Assembly (NCBI GenBank): GCA_011523655.1
Contig: WTGH01000047.1
Location: forward strand, 124,001-188,000
Length of the DNA: 64,000 nt
DNA from: Rhodospirillaceae bacterium
GTDB lineage: Bacteria > Pseudomonadota > Alphaproteobacteria > Bin65
Direction: 5' to 3'
Shown here: piece by piece, positions 42,844-51,000 of the stretch
Layout: each line of letters starts with the position of its first letter
Position numbering within the stretch: the first letter of the stretch is position 1
Notes under the pieces: generated by a model
The model's input: only the letters and a program-made list of their open reading frames with translations
Databases searched by the model: none
Told to the model about the DNA's origin: nothing
Position numbers and translations under genes: made by a program

Positions 42844-43683
42844 TCAGTTCGGCAAGGGGGCGATGCCGCCGGCGACCTCCAGGCTGGCCTGCACCAGGGC
42901 ATAGCCGGAATCGGCGTCGATGCGCAGCCGCGGGCCGTCCGGCGTCATCTCGCGCCACGGCATGGCCTGCGGCGGCGTCCGCCCGGCGGCGCGGGCGACC
43001 GCGTCGGCCACGGTTTTGCTCAGCGCGAGGTCCATCAGGTTCAGCCGGGTGGCGAAATAGAGCGAATATTTCCGGTCCCGGTCGGCGGCGTCGATGACGT
43101 CCTGCGGCCGCGTCCACAGGCCGTGCACCGTCTCGCTGCCGTCGTGGCTCAGCGTCTGGTCCGGCGGCACGGCGGCGAGGAAGAACATCGTGTCGAACCG
43201 CTTCGGCCGGAACACCGGCGTCACCCAGCGGGAAAAGGGCGCCAGCCCGGCCATGTCCAGGCGCAGGCCGTGGTCGGCGAGGAAGCGGGCGAAGGGAATC
43301 CGGTTGCGGCCGATCGCGTCGCGGAACCCCGCAAGGGGCGCCAGTTCGGCGTCGGTCAGCGTGGCGCCGTCCCGGTGCGCCAGCAGGACGCCGCATTCCT
43401 CGAAGGCCTCGCGCACCGAGGACACGGCGAAGCCGAAGGCCGCGTCGTCCAGATCGCCGCCATTGTCGGCCAGCGCGCGCAATTCGGCCGACGAATCCTC
43501 GGGCGCGACCTTGCCGCCGGGGAACACCATCGCGCCGGCGAAGGCGCCGACCCGGCCGCTGCGCTCGACCATGAACACTTCGAGTCCGCGTGCGCCGTCG
43601 CGCAGCAGGAGCACGGTGGCGGACAGCAGCGGCGCGGATATGTCCGAGGGATCCATGCCCGCGTCCATGCCGCGGGCTTCCAT
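42844..43683 (-). CDS. Nudix hydrolase (NUDT19/RPP2-like)
   Basis: A 279-residue Nudix protein of the longer type with an insertion inside the Nudix box: FPGGKVAPEDSS, a ~27-residue insert, then VSSVREAFEECGVLL supplying R-E-x2-E-E-x-G-V. This layout and the FDTMFFLAAVP segment resemble NUDT19-type CoA or nucleotide diphosphatases. It cleaves X-linked nucleoside diphosphates, exact substrate unknown. The start at MEARG is preferred because GGAAGGA lies nine bases upstream; an ATG eight codons earlier has none. 34 bp behind the rhodanese gene. Confidence 0.87.
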   Translation of the reverse strand: MEARGMDAGMDPSDISAPLLSATVLLLRDGARGLEVFMVERSGRVGAFAGAMVFPGGKVAPEDSSAELRALADNGGDLDDAAFGFAVSSVREAFEECGVLLAHRDGATLTDAELAPLAGFRDAIGRNRIPFARFLADHGLRLDMAGLAPFSRWVTPVFRPKRFDTMFFLAAVPPDQTLSHDGSETVHGLWTRPQDVIDAADRDRKYSLYFATRLNLMDLALSKTVADAVARAAGRTPPQAMPWREMTPDGPRLRIDADSGYALVQASLEVAGGIAPLPN

Positions 43684-43717
43684 GACCCTGATCCTTCCGG
43701 GGATCATTGCGCGGGCG

Positions 43718-45298
43718 TCACGGATATGTGCGGAAGCTTACAGTGCCGTCACGCGCGATCTGCTCGACCAGCGCGACCTCCCACACCAGATATTCCTCCA
43801 TCTTGGCCCGGACCTCCTCGTCGGTGTCGTAGGGCTTGTACCAGACGTCGTTCGGCTCGGTCGTCGCCAGGGTCATCCGGCCGTCGTCGGGCTCGACCGG
43901 CTTGCCGGCGGCGCGCCAGGCGTCGAGGCCGCCGGCCAGCACGACGAAATCGTCCTCGATTTCCAGGCCGGTCAGCGTCGTTGCCGACAGATGGGCCATC
44001 CGGTCGTCGTCGGCGTAGAGCACGATCCGCGCATCGTCGGGCAGCAGCGCTTCGTCCAGCCGGCTGCGCAGACCCCACCAGGCGCCGGGGATGTGGCCGC
44101 GGCGGTAGGTCAGGCTGTCGGACAGGTCGAGGATGTGGTCGTCCGGCTCCAGGTCGTCCGGGCCGATCGTCTCCCACCGTTCGATCTCCGGCGCCGCCGG
44201 CGGGCGCGGACCGGTCTCGACCGGCCAGTCGGCGATCGCGCCGTCATAGACATGGACGTCCGGCCAGCCGAGCTGGATCAGCCAGGAGGCGGTCATCACC
44301 GCGCGAACCCGCTCGTCGTCGAACAGCACGATCCGGGCGTTGCGGGTCGCGACATACTCGTCGGTCGCCTGGACCAGCTGCCCGCCCGGCGCGTGGCGCG
44401 AACCGGCAACATGGCCGGCCGCAAACTCCTCAGGCGTACGTACGTCCAGGAGATAAAGCGTACGTACGTCCTGTTCGGCCTGCCAGCCCTCGACCGCGGC
44501 CTTGTCGGCGAACCGGACGCCGAAGCGCCGGGCGACCGCCGCAGCACGGTCCTGCGCCACCGCCACGGCATCCGGCGACGGATCGGGGCCGAAGCGCTCC
44601 GCGCCGTGCTCACAGGAAAAGCCGGCCAGTTCCCAGCCCATGGTGCCGTCCTTCAGGGCGGCGACTTCGTTGGGGATGCCGGCGTTGATCAGGCTCTGGG
44701 CGCCGATGATGCTGCGCGTCCGCCCGGCGCAGTTGACGACGACCAGCGTGCCGGGATCGGGCGCGATCTCGTGGACCCGGTAGACCAGTTCCGCCCCCGG
44801 CACGTCGATGCCGCCGGGGATGTTCATGCGCCGGTATTCCTCGACCGGCCGGCTGTCCAGGATCACCATGTCCCGGCCCGAGCGGACGATGTCGTCGAGT
44901 TCCTGCGCCGGAACCCGCGGCGTGTCGTAGGCGTGTTCGACGAATTCGCCGAACGCCTTGGACGGCACGTTGACGCCGGAATAGAGCTCGTAGCCGGCCT
45001 CCGCCCAGGCCGCCGTGCCGCCTTCGAGGATGCGGACGTCGCCATAGCCGAGCGCGCCGAGGACCTCCATCGCCGCGCCGGCGATGCCCGACGGGCCGTC
45101 GTCGCACAGCACGATGCGCACGCTCTTGCGCGGCACGAGGTCCAGGATCAGCAGCTCGAGGCGCGACAGGGGAATGCAGACCGCCCAGAACAGGTGCGAA
45201 TGATAGAAGACGCCCTGCTCGCGCACGTCGATCAGTGCGAGTTCGTCGCCGTCCTGCAAGGCGGCGTGCAGATCCGCCGGGGAAATGTAGAGGCTCAT
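43718..45298 (-). CDS. four-domain rhodanese protein
   Basis: A 526-residue protein with four tandem rhodanese modules. Module 1 has the active Cys65 (IVLCDDGPSG) and module 2 Cys190 (VVVNCAGRTRS, a rhodanese-typical loop). Modules 3 (IVLFDDERVR, ~326) and 4 (IVLYADDDRM, ~428) have lost the Cys and are presumably structural. Sulfur transfer from thiosulfate or persulfides is expected in the cytoplasm. It follows the CDO-like cupin gene by 54 bp and precedes the Nudix gene, forming a sulfur-related operon. The bases before the start hold a short tandem repeat of GATCGTTTCCGG on the plus strand. Confidence 0.9.
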   Translation of the reverse strand: MSLYISPADLHAALQDGDELALIDVREQGVFYHSHLFWAVCIPLSRLELLILDLVPRKSVRIVLCDDGPSGIAGAAMEVLGALGYGDVRILEGGTAAWAEAGYELYSGVNVPSKAFGEFVEHAYDTPRVPAQELDDIVRSGRDMVILDSRPVEEYRRMNIPGGIDVPGAELVYRVHEIAPDPGTLVVVNCAGRTRSIIGAQSLINAGIPNEVAALKDGTMGWELAGFSCEHGAERFGPDPSPDAVAVAQDRAAAVARRFGVRFADKAAVEGWQAEQDVRTLYLLDVRTPEEFAAGHVAGSRHAPGGQLVQATDEYVATRNARIVLFDDERVRAVMTASWLIQLGWPDVHVYDGAIADWPVETGPRPPAAPEIERWETIGPDDLEPDDHILDLSDSLTYRRGHIPGAWWGLRSRLDEALLPDDARIVLYADDDRMAHLSATTLTGLEIEDDFVVLAGGLDAWRAAGKPVEPDDGRMTLATTEPNDVWYKPYDTDEEVRAKMEEYLVWEVALVEQIARDGTVSFRTYP

Positions 45299-45352
45299 GA
45301 ATCGTTTCCGGGATCGTTTCCGGGATTGTGCTGGGCAATGCCCGGGGGAAGG

Positions 45353-45955
45353 TCAGCCGCTGCGCGCCTCGATGATGCCCTCCTGGGCCGGGAAGTTGCG
45401 CCAGCTGCGGTCGTCGTCGCGGAAATACTCCCGCTCGTGGAGACGGTCCAGCGCCAGGCCGTACATGTGGAAGTTGACGACCCGGTCGCCGGCCTCGACA
45501 TGGATGGAGTGCAGTTCGTCCGGCAGGAAGGCGACCGCCGTGCCCTGGCGCACCACCCGCCGGCCGGTCTCCGCCACGCCGCCGTCCGCGGTGCGCTCGT
45601 AGAAGCGGTTCAGCTCGTCGCCGCGGATGCCGGCAATCACCGCCCAGGTCGTGTGGTTGTGCGCCGGCGTATCCAGCGCGCCGCGCGCCGACTGGACATA
45701 GAGGGCGAAGCGGTGGTCGTCGTCCTCGGCGATCCGGTAGATGTTGGCGGGAAAGTCGACATCCCCGTCCGGCGGCGGGAAGTCCTCCGCCGGGAACAGG
45801 TCCGCCTGCGCGGCAAGATCGAGCAGGCGTTCTTTCATCCGGGCGAGACCGTCCGGCGTCACCCCGCAATCGCGCTCGATGGCGCGGATGTCCGCCACCG
45901 CCGCCTCGACCGCCCGGCGCCGTTCTTTCCGGCGCGCTGCCGCGTCTGTCGTCAT
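45353..45955 (-). CDS. cysteine dioxygenase-like cupin (COG5553)
   Basis: A 200-residue cupin of the cysteine/3-mercaptopropionate dioxygenase superfamily. The iron ligands are probably His99 and His101 in AHNHTTWAVIAG and His149 (or His152) in LHSIHVEAGD; Arg/Tyr positions decide thiol specificity but cannot be assigned here. The helical N-terminus (~60 residues) matches the family. Such enzymes oxidise a thiol to a sulfinate. It is flanked by TauE and rhodanese genes on the same strand, consistent with organosulfur breakdown. AGAGAGG precedes the ATG. Confidence 0.82.
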   Translation of the reverse strand: MTTDAAARRKERRRAVEAAVADIRAIERDCGVTPDGLARMKERLLDLAAQADLFPAEDFPPPDGDVDFPANIYRIAEDDDHRFALYVQSARGALDTPAHNHTTWAVIAGIRGDELNRFYERTADGGVAETGRRVVRQGTAVAFLPDELHSIHVEAGDRVVNFHMYGLALDRLHEREYFRDDDRSWRNFPAQEGIIEARSG

Positions 45956-45974
45956 CGCGTGTTGCCTCTCTCGC

Positions 45975-46739
45975 TCAGGCCAGCAGGCCCGTCATGCCGT
46001 CATATACCAGCTTGATGCCGATGCCGAACAGCAGGACATAGGCCGCAATGAAGAAGAGGCGGTCGGAGATCCGGGTGTGCAGCCACACGCCGAGCAGCGT
46101 CCCCGCCACGGCGAGCGGGAACAGGGCCGCCGAAACGGTCAGGTTGGTCGCCGGAAACTGCCCGAGCAGCCAGTAGGGCACCAGCTTGACATAGTTGATC
46201 GCGGCGAAGAACACGACCGTCGTCGCCTGGTACAGCGTCTTGTCCAGCTTCTGCGGCAGCAGGTAGACCGCGACCGGCGGCCCGCCGTTGTGGGAGACGA
46301 AGCTCGTGAAGCCGGCGACCGCGCCCCACAGGCCGCCGCGCAGGACGTTCGGCGCGCTCGCCGGCCGGTCGGACCGCCGCCTGCCGAGCCAGGTGCGCAG
46401 CGCGAACAGGATGGCGATGACGCCGATCAGGATCCGGATGGCGTCGGCGTCGAGGTGCCGGAAGGTCAGCGCACCGGCGAGAATGCCGATCATCGCCGCG
46501 GCGATCAGGATGCGCATGTTGCGCCGGTGCCAGCGGCCCCAGTAGGCCTTCAGCGACATCAGGTCGATCAGGCAGAGCACCGGCAGCAGCACAGCCGCGG
46601 CGATGCGCGGATCGACGACCAGGGAGAGGATCGGCACGCCGACCGTGCCCAGCCCGCCGCCGACCCCGCCCTTCGAGATGCCGACGATCAGCACTGCCGG
46701 GACGGCCGCCGCCCAGAACCAGGGATTCTCGATAAGCAT
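45975..46739 (-). CDS. TauE/SafE family sulfite exporter-type membrane protein
   Basis: A 254-residue protein with about eight hydrophobic helices and the two repeated TauE/SafE motifs: LIVGISKGGVGGGLGTVGVPILSLV at ~17-41 and GAVAGFTSFVSHNGGPPVAVYLLPQ at ~139-163. Family members export sulfite, sulfoacetate or related anions. It is the first gene of a same-strand group (19 bp before the dioxygenase-like cupin), which fits removal of sulfite produced from sulfinate. Confidence 0.9.
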   Translation of the reverse strand: MLIENPWFWAAAVPAVLIVGISKGGVGGGLGTVGVPILSLVVDPRIAAAVLLPVLCLIDLMSLKAYWGRWHRRNMRILIAAAMIGILAGALTFRHLDADAIRILIGVIAILFALRTWLGRRRSDRPASAPNVLRGGLWGAVAGFTSFVSHNGGPPVAVYLLPQKLDKTLYQATTVVFFAAINYVKLVPYWLLGQFPATNLTVSAALFPLAVAGTLLGVWLHTRISDRLFFIAAYVLLFGIGIKLVYDGMTGLLA

Positions 46740-46891
46740 GGCGCGGGCATAGCCGCCGCCGCGCCCTGCGGGAAGGGTGTTGCGCGCAGGGCTGCCCTGC
46801 CGCGGGCGGCGGGCGCCGCCTCTCGACCGGCCGGGCCGAAAGCGTCAGGATGCGGCACCTGCACTTCCGCCCACGTCCGCAAGCCCCCGCC

Positions 46892-47671
46892 ATGCCCCGA
46901 TTTTCAGCCAACATCTCGATGCTGTTCGCCGAGCGCGACTGGCTCGACCGGCCGGCCGCCGCCGCTGCGGCGGGGTTCGGGGCCGTCGAGATCCAGTTTC
47001 CCTACGACCGGCCGGCCGCAGACTGGCAGCGGGTGATCGACGCCGCGGGCCTCGCTGTCTCGGTTGTCAACGTCCCGGTCGGCGATATGCTCGACGGCGG
47101 GCCGGGCCTCGCCGCGACGCCGGGCCGGCAGGCCGCCTTTCGCCGCGCCGCCGAGCAGGCCCGCGATGCGGCGGCGGCGCTCCGGCCGCGCAACGTCAAC
47201 GTGCTCGCCGGTTTTCCCGAGTTGCACGGCTTCGCGCGGGAACGCTGCCTGGCGACGCTGGCGGAGAATCTGCGCGTCGCGGCGGACCTCATGGCCGGGA
47301 TCGGCATCGGCGTCGTCGTCGAGGCCGTCAACACCGTCGACCGGCCGGGCTTCCTGCTGTCGACCAGCGGGCAGGCGCTCGAGGCCATCGACCGGGCCGG
47401 CCACCCAAACCTGGCGCTGGAGCACGACCTGTACCACATGGCGATCATGGAGGGCCGGCTGATCCCGCGGCTCGGGGAGATCCTGCCGCGCATCGGCCAT
47501 ATCCAGTTCGCCGACCATCCCGGCCGGCACGAGCCCGGCACCGGAACCATCGACTTTCCCGCCGTCTTCGCCGCGCTCGACCGTCTCGGCTACGACGGCT
47601 GGTGCGCCGCGGAATATGTGCCGAGCCGGGTTACGGAAGAGACACTGAGGTGGATGGAACTAACGGAGTAG
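46892..47671 (+). CDS. hydroxypyruvate isomerase family sugar isomerase
   Basis: A 259-residue TIM-barrel protein of the xylose-isomerase-like AP-endonuclease-2 fold, closest to Hyi/OtnI. Metal-site Glu/Asp/His residues are in VVVEAVNTVDRPGFLLS, LEHDLYHMAIMEG, HIQFADHPGRHEPGTGTIDFPAVF and WCAAEYVPS. It likely interconverts hydroxypyruvate and tartronate semialdehyde, or a 2-oxo-tetronate. An in-frame codon 14 residues earlier is less likely to be the start, although no ribosome site is clear. Divergent from the TauE gene. Confidence 0.88.
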   Translation: MPRFSANISMLFAERDWLDRPAAAAAAGFGAVEIQFPYDRPAADWQRVIDAAGLAVSVVNVPVGDMLDGGPGLAATPGRQAAFRRAAEQARDAAAALRPRNVNVLAGFPELHGFARERCLATLAENLRVAADLMAGIGIGVVVEAVNTVDRPGFLLSTSGQALEAIDRAGHPNLALEHDLYHMAIMEGRLIPRLGEILPRIGHIQFADHPGRHEPGTGTIDFPAVFAALDRLGYDGWCAAEYVPSRVTEETLRWMELTE

Positions 47672-47707
47672 AGCAACCGAAAACCTCTGCGAACCCGCCG
47701 GCGGACG

Positions 47708-48220
47708 CTATTTGCCGGAAGCGGAACACCATTTCTTCCACCTGTTCTCTGTCCTCTCTTTCTTCGTCTGCCTGCCGCGATCGCGAACGCCGTAACCTCC
47801 CTCGATCAGCGCGTCCGAGAGCGATCTTCCGTCCAATACGAGATCGGCGATCACGCGCCCGCCATACGCGCCCCATTTCGGATCGCGCACGACGATTTGC
47901 CCGGCGTTATCGATTTGCTGCTTCGTAAAGGCTGTCGCCGCCCGGCTTGCGGCTCGTTCCGCCGCGCACAGTGCGCGGCGGCTTTTCTCCGGCGTGTCGA
48001 CGCCGCGCAGCCGCACCCTCAGCCTGGAAAGCTCCGGCGGAAAATCGGCTGACGCATCGACCGCAACCGTATCGCCGTCGATCACCCGCGTCACCGGCCA
48101 GGGATAATCCGCGCCCCAGGCGGGAGTCGTGCATAAGACGGCGGTCAGCGCGACTGCGCCGACCGCCGGTGCCGCCCGCAAAATCAAGCGAAAAAACGGC
48201 TTCCGCTTGACATAGGTCAA
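47708..48220 (-). CDS. secreted thermonuclease-like (SNase) protein
   Basis: A 170-residue staphylococcal-nuclease-fold protein. An N-terminal signal peptide (VKRKPFFRLILRAAPAVGAVALTAVLC, cleavage likely after AWG at ~36) predicts export. The nuclease part contains VTRVIDGDTVAVDASA, LRVRLRGVDTPEKSRRALCAAERAAS and GRSLSDALIEGGYGV; Arg and Glu catalytic candidates are retained. The gene starts with TTG behind an excellent GGAGGGG site. A role in nutrient DNA degradation or DNA processing is inferred only from the fold. Confidence 0.87.
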   Translation of the reverse strand: MTYVKRKPFFRLILRAAPAVGAVALTAVLCTTPAWGADYPWPVTRVIDGDTVAVDASADFPPELSRLRVRLRGVDTPEKSRRALCAAERAASRAATAFTKQQIDNAGQIVVRDPKWGAYGGRVIADLVLDGRSLSDALIEGGYGVRDRGRQTKKERTENRWKKWCSASGK

Positions 48221-48807
48221 GACATCCCCTCCAGCCAGGCCACAAACCGACTGGGCCCGGCCGAGGGCGCCGGGCCATTGTGACCAACTCGCAGAGAATG
48301 CAGAGATGTCCCGCTTATTCGCCTGAACGCAGGAAGCTATCCCGCGTCGGGCATCAGGCTGTTCTATTCAGCGGGTGACCCGACCTAGCAGGGCCTGCGA
48401 GCGATCACGGCGCGGATGCTTTACTAAATCGATAGTGCTGTCAAGTCGCGCGCGCCCCGTCGAAACGGTTCGGCGGGGCGTCTGCGGTTGCCGAAATGGC
48501 GGGGGCTGCGGATCCGGTCCGAGGAATGTCGGCCGATCGAGGCACGCCGAATCGCCGTTTGGCTCGCGGCGCATAAATAATTCCTATATTTCCGTCGGAA
48601 TTCGTAGGCCCCGCCTAACGAAAAAAATATAATTACGATTGTTCGGCGCAGATATGAATAATTCTGCGCATTTTCGCCGGTGTCCGAAATATACTTCCGG
48701 AACGCCGATGCACTGGGAAAAATTGCCGATCGGGCGAGGGGACATTGCGCCGCAGGCGAAGAAGGAGTTGCCGAGCGGTCCTTCTGCGCATCCGGAACGG
48801 CCGCCGC
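48221..48807. other. 587 bp non-coding region between nuclease gene and pyrD end
   Basis: No gene is supported. The middle (48575-48680) is AT-rich for this genome. A hairpin at 48454-48479 (11-bp stem with one G-T pair, ACGG loop) stands next to a minus-strand TTGACA at 48441-48436; a TAAAGC 16 bases on could be the -10 of a promoter pointing at the nuclease gene, ~200 bases away. Nothing here resembles a known RNA gene. Confidence 0.5.
48454..48479. repeat. strong inverted repeat (hairpin)
   Basis: Arms GCCCCGTCGAA and TTCGGCGGGGC with a 4-base loop; one G-T wobble. No T-run follows on the plus strand and no A-run precedes, so it is not a canonical terminator. Confidence 0.55.
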
Positions 48808-49827
48808 TCAGGCTGCCGCGTCGCGGAACCCTTCGGCGGCGGCGCGGATCAGGGCGGGGCCTTCGTAGATCAGGCCGGTATAGAGCTGGATCAGCGTCGC
48901 GCCGGCGGCCCGCTTGGCGGCGGCGTCCGCGCTGCCCGCGATGCCGCCGACGCCGACGATCGGCAGGTCCGGGCCGAGCCGCTCGCGGAAAGCGCCGAGC
49001 ACCGCCGTGGACGGCGCCATCAGGGGCCGGCCGGACAGGCCGCCGGCCTCGCCCGCCAGGGGCGAGCGCAGATCGGGCGGGCGGCTGACGGTCGTGTTGC
49101 TGACGATCAGCCCGTCGAGCAACGGCGTCTGCGCAATCCCGGCGATATCGTCGATGTCCGCCGGCTCCAGGTCCGGCGCCACCTTCAGCAGCAACGGCCG
49201 CCGTGCCGGCCCCGAATCCTCAAGGGCCGCCTGCACCGGCTCCAGCAGGCCGCGCAGCGCCGCCGCATCCTGGAGGGCGCGCAGCCCCGGCGTGTTGGGC
49301 GAGGAGACGTTGACGACGAGATAATCGGCGTAGGGCGCCAGCCGGCGCGCGCCGGTTGCATAGTCGGCCGCCAGGTCGTCGCTCGCCCGGTTCGCGCCCA
49401 GATTGACGCCCAACGGCCCCGGCAGCGGCCGCTGCCGCAGGCCGGCGAGCCGCCGCTCGGCGCGGTCCAGCCCCTTGCTGTTGAAGCCGTACCGGTTGAT
49501 GACCGCGCCGTCTTCCGGCAGGCGGAACACCCGCGGCCGCGGGTTGCCGGGCTGGGGTTGCGGCGTCACCGAGCCGACCTCGACGAAACCGAAGCCGAGC
49601 GCAAGGGCGGCGCGCACCGCCTCGGCGTCCTTGTCGAAGCCGGCGGCGAGGCCGACCGGGTTGGGAAAATCCAGGCCGAACGCGCGCTGCGGCGCGATGC
49701 GGTGCGGGCCGCCTTCCAGGGGCAGCCGCAGCGCGTCGGCGCCGCGCAGCAGGCGGACCGTCCAGCGGTGGGCCGCTTCCGGCGGCAGCAGGCGCAGCAG
49801 GCGGACGGCCGGTTCAGCCAGCGTCAT
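48808..49827 (-). CDS. pyrD: dihydroorotate dehydrogenase (quinone), class 2
   Basis: A 339-residue membrane-associated FMN enzyme oxidising dihydroorotate with ubiquinone in pyrimidine synthesis. The N-terminal ~45-residue amphipathic membrane-binding part (VRLLRLLPPEAAHRWTVRLLR) defines class 2. Family motifs are NPVGLAAGFDKDAEAV, GFGFVEVGSVTPQPQPGNPRPRVFRL, INRYGFNSKGL, VVNVSSPNTPGLR (catalytic Ser) and IVGVGGIAGSADAAAKRAAGATLIQLYTGLIYEGP. It is 44 bp behind the CitE-like gene and probably cotranscribed. Confidence 0.96.
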   Translation of the reverse strand: MTLAEPAVRLLRLLPPEAAHRWTVRLLRGADALRLPLEGGPHRIAPQRAFGLDFPNPVGLAAGFDKDAEAVRAALALGFGFVEVGSVTPQPQPGNPRPRVFRLPEDGAVINRYGFNSKGLDRAERRLAGLRQRPLPGPLGVNLGANRASDDLAADYATGARRLAPYADYLVVNVSSPNTPGLRALQDAAALRGLLEPVQAALEDSGPARRPLLLKVAPDLEPADIDDIAGIAQTPLLDGLIVSNTTVSRPPDLRSPLAGEAGGLSGRPLMAPSTAVLGAFRERLGPDLPIVGVGGIAGSADAAAKRAAGATLIQLYTGLIYEGPALIRAAAEGFRDAAA

Positions 49828-49871
49828 GGCGGCGCCTTTCGCGGCCGGAACCCCCGGAACCGTTCGGGCCG

Positions 49872-50771
49872 TCAGGCCGCCAGGCGTTCGATCGCTTCGG
49901 CGAGCGCGACCGTTCGGTGCGCCTCTTCGACATGGAGGGCCTCGATGAGTTTGCCGTCGACCAGCACGACGCCGGCGCCGGCCGCTTCCGCTTCGCCGTG
50001 GGCGGCGATGATCCGGCGCGACCATGCGATCTCGGCGTCGCCGGGCGCGAAGGCCCGGTTCGCGGCGGCGATCTGTTTCGGGTGGATCAGCGTCTTGCCG
50101 TCGAAGCCCAGGTCGCGGCCCTGCCGGCAGGCCGCTTCGTGGGCTGCGTCGTCGCCCAGATCCAGCGATACGCCGTCGAGGATCGCAAGGCGGTGGGCGC
50201 GCGCGGCGAGCAGCGCCAGGCCGAGGCTCGGCAGCAGCGGCTCGCGCCCCGGCACATGCCGGGCCTGCAGGTCCTTCGCCAGATCGGACGTGCCCATCAC
50301 GAGGCAGCTCAGGCGCGGACCGGACGCGGCGATCTCTTCGGCGTGGAGCACGCCCATCGGCGTTTCGATCATGCACATGACCGCCATATCGTCCGGCGCG
50401 CCGCAGTCCGTCATCAGGGCTTCCAGATGCCGGACCTGGTCGGCGCTCTCCACCTTGGGCAGCAGGATCGCGTCGGCGCCGCAGCCGGCGACCGGCGGCA
50501 GGTCGGCATGGCCCCAGCCGGTATCGAGGCCGTTGATCCGGACGACGACTTCGCGCGCGCCGTACCGGCGGGCGGAAACGGTGGCGCAGACCTGCACGCG
50601 CGCCGTCTCCTTGGCGTCGGGCGCAACGGCGTCTTCCAGATCGAGAATCAGGACGTCGGCGGGAAGGTCCTGCGCCTTTTCGAGAGCGCGGGCGTTGGCG
50701 CCGGGCATGTAGAGGGCCGAGCGGCGCGGCCTTGCCCTATTCACAACGCGGCGAGCGGGCGTAAAATCCAT
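49872..50771 (-). CDS. HpcH/HpaI aldolase/citrate lyase beta-like CoA ester lyase
   Basis: A 299-residue TIM-barrel protein of the CitE-like group. Motifs are RRSALYMPGANARALEKAQDLPADVLILDLEDAVAP (Mg-binding Asp/Glu), VVRINGLDTGWGHADL, ILLPKVESADQVRHLEAL, MIETPMGVLHAEEIAA and the GKTLIHPKQI CoA-site motif. Relatives cleave malyl-, citramalyl- or beta-methylmalyl-CoA. The start at MDFTPARR gives the normal length; the ribosome site is weak. Its promoter region is shared with the divergently placed pdxY leader. Confidence 0.88.
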   Translation of the reverse strand: MDFTPARRVVNRARPRRSALYMPGANARALEKAQDLPADVLILDLEDAVAPDAKETARVQVCATVSARRYGAREVVVRINGLDTGWGHADLPPVAGCGADAILLPKVESADQVRHLEALMTDCGAPDDMAVMCMIETPMGVLHAEEIAASGPRLSCLVMGTSDLAKDLQARHVPGREPLLPSLGLALLAARAHRLAILDGVSLDLGDDAAHEAACRQGRDLGFDGKTLIHPKQIAAANRAFAPGDAEIAWSRRIIAAHGEAEAAGAGVVLVDGKLIEALHVEEAHRTVALAEAIERLAA

Positions 50772-50922
50772 TGACGACGGCAGTGTCCCGAAGAAAAGCT
50801 GTGTCCATCTAGCGACCGCCCGCCGGGCCCGGCACGTTGACACAAGGCCGCACAGCACGGCGCGTTCGTCCGGCGACCGGAGCGGAACGCCGGGCGCACG
50901 ACCGGCCCGCTGGTGTTTCCCG

Positions 50923-50946
50923 CGGCCGTACCGTCGGCCGTTTTTT
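50923..50946 (+). terminator. intrinsic terminator-like hairpin in the pdxY leader
   Basis: Perfect CGGCCG/CGGCCG stem around TACCGT followed directly by six T residues (50941-50946) on the plus strand, 54 bases before the pdxY ATG. A TTGACA lies upstream at 50837-50842 though its -10 is poor. No plus-strand gene precedes it, so it may end a short leader RNA or attenuate pdxY. Confidence 0.6.
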
Positions 50947-51000
50947 AGTGGGGCGAGAGCGGCCGGAGGGCCTTGCCGCCGCCCCGGATCACGGAGCGCA

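Noticed and set aside
43094..46015. A 973-codon plus-strand frame opposite the Nudix, rhodanese and cupin genes
   Set aside because: Antisense shadow; the minus-strand genes have full family motifs.
48375..48632. An 85-codon plus-strand frame in the 48 kb intergenic region
   Set aside because: No ribosome site, no recognisable family and Arg/Gly-rich composition; it also spans the hairpin.
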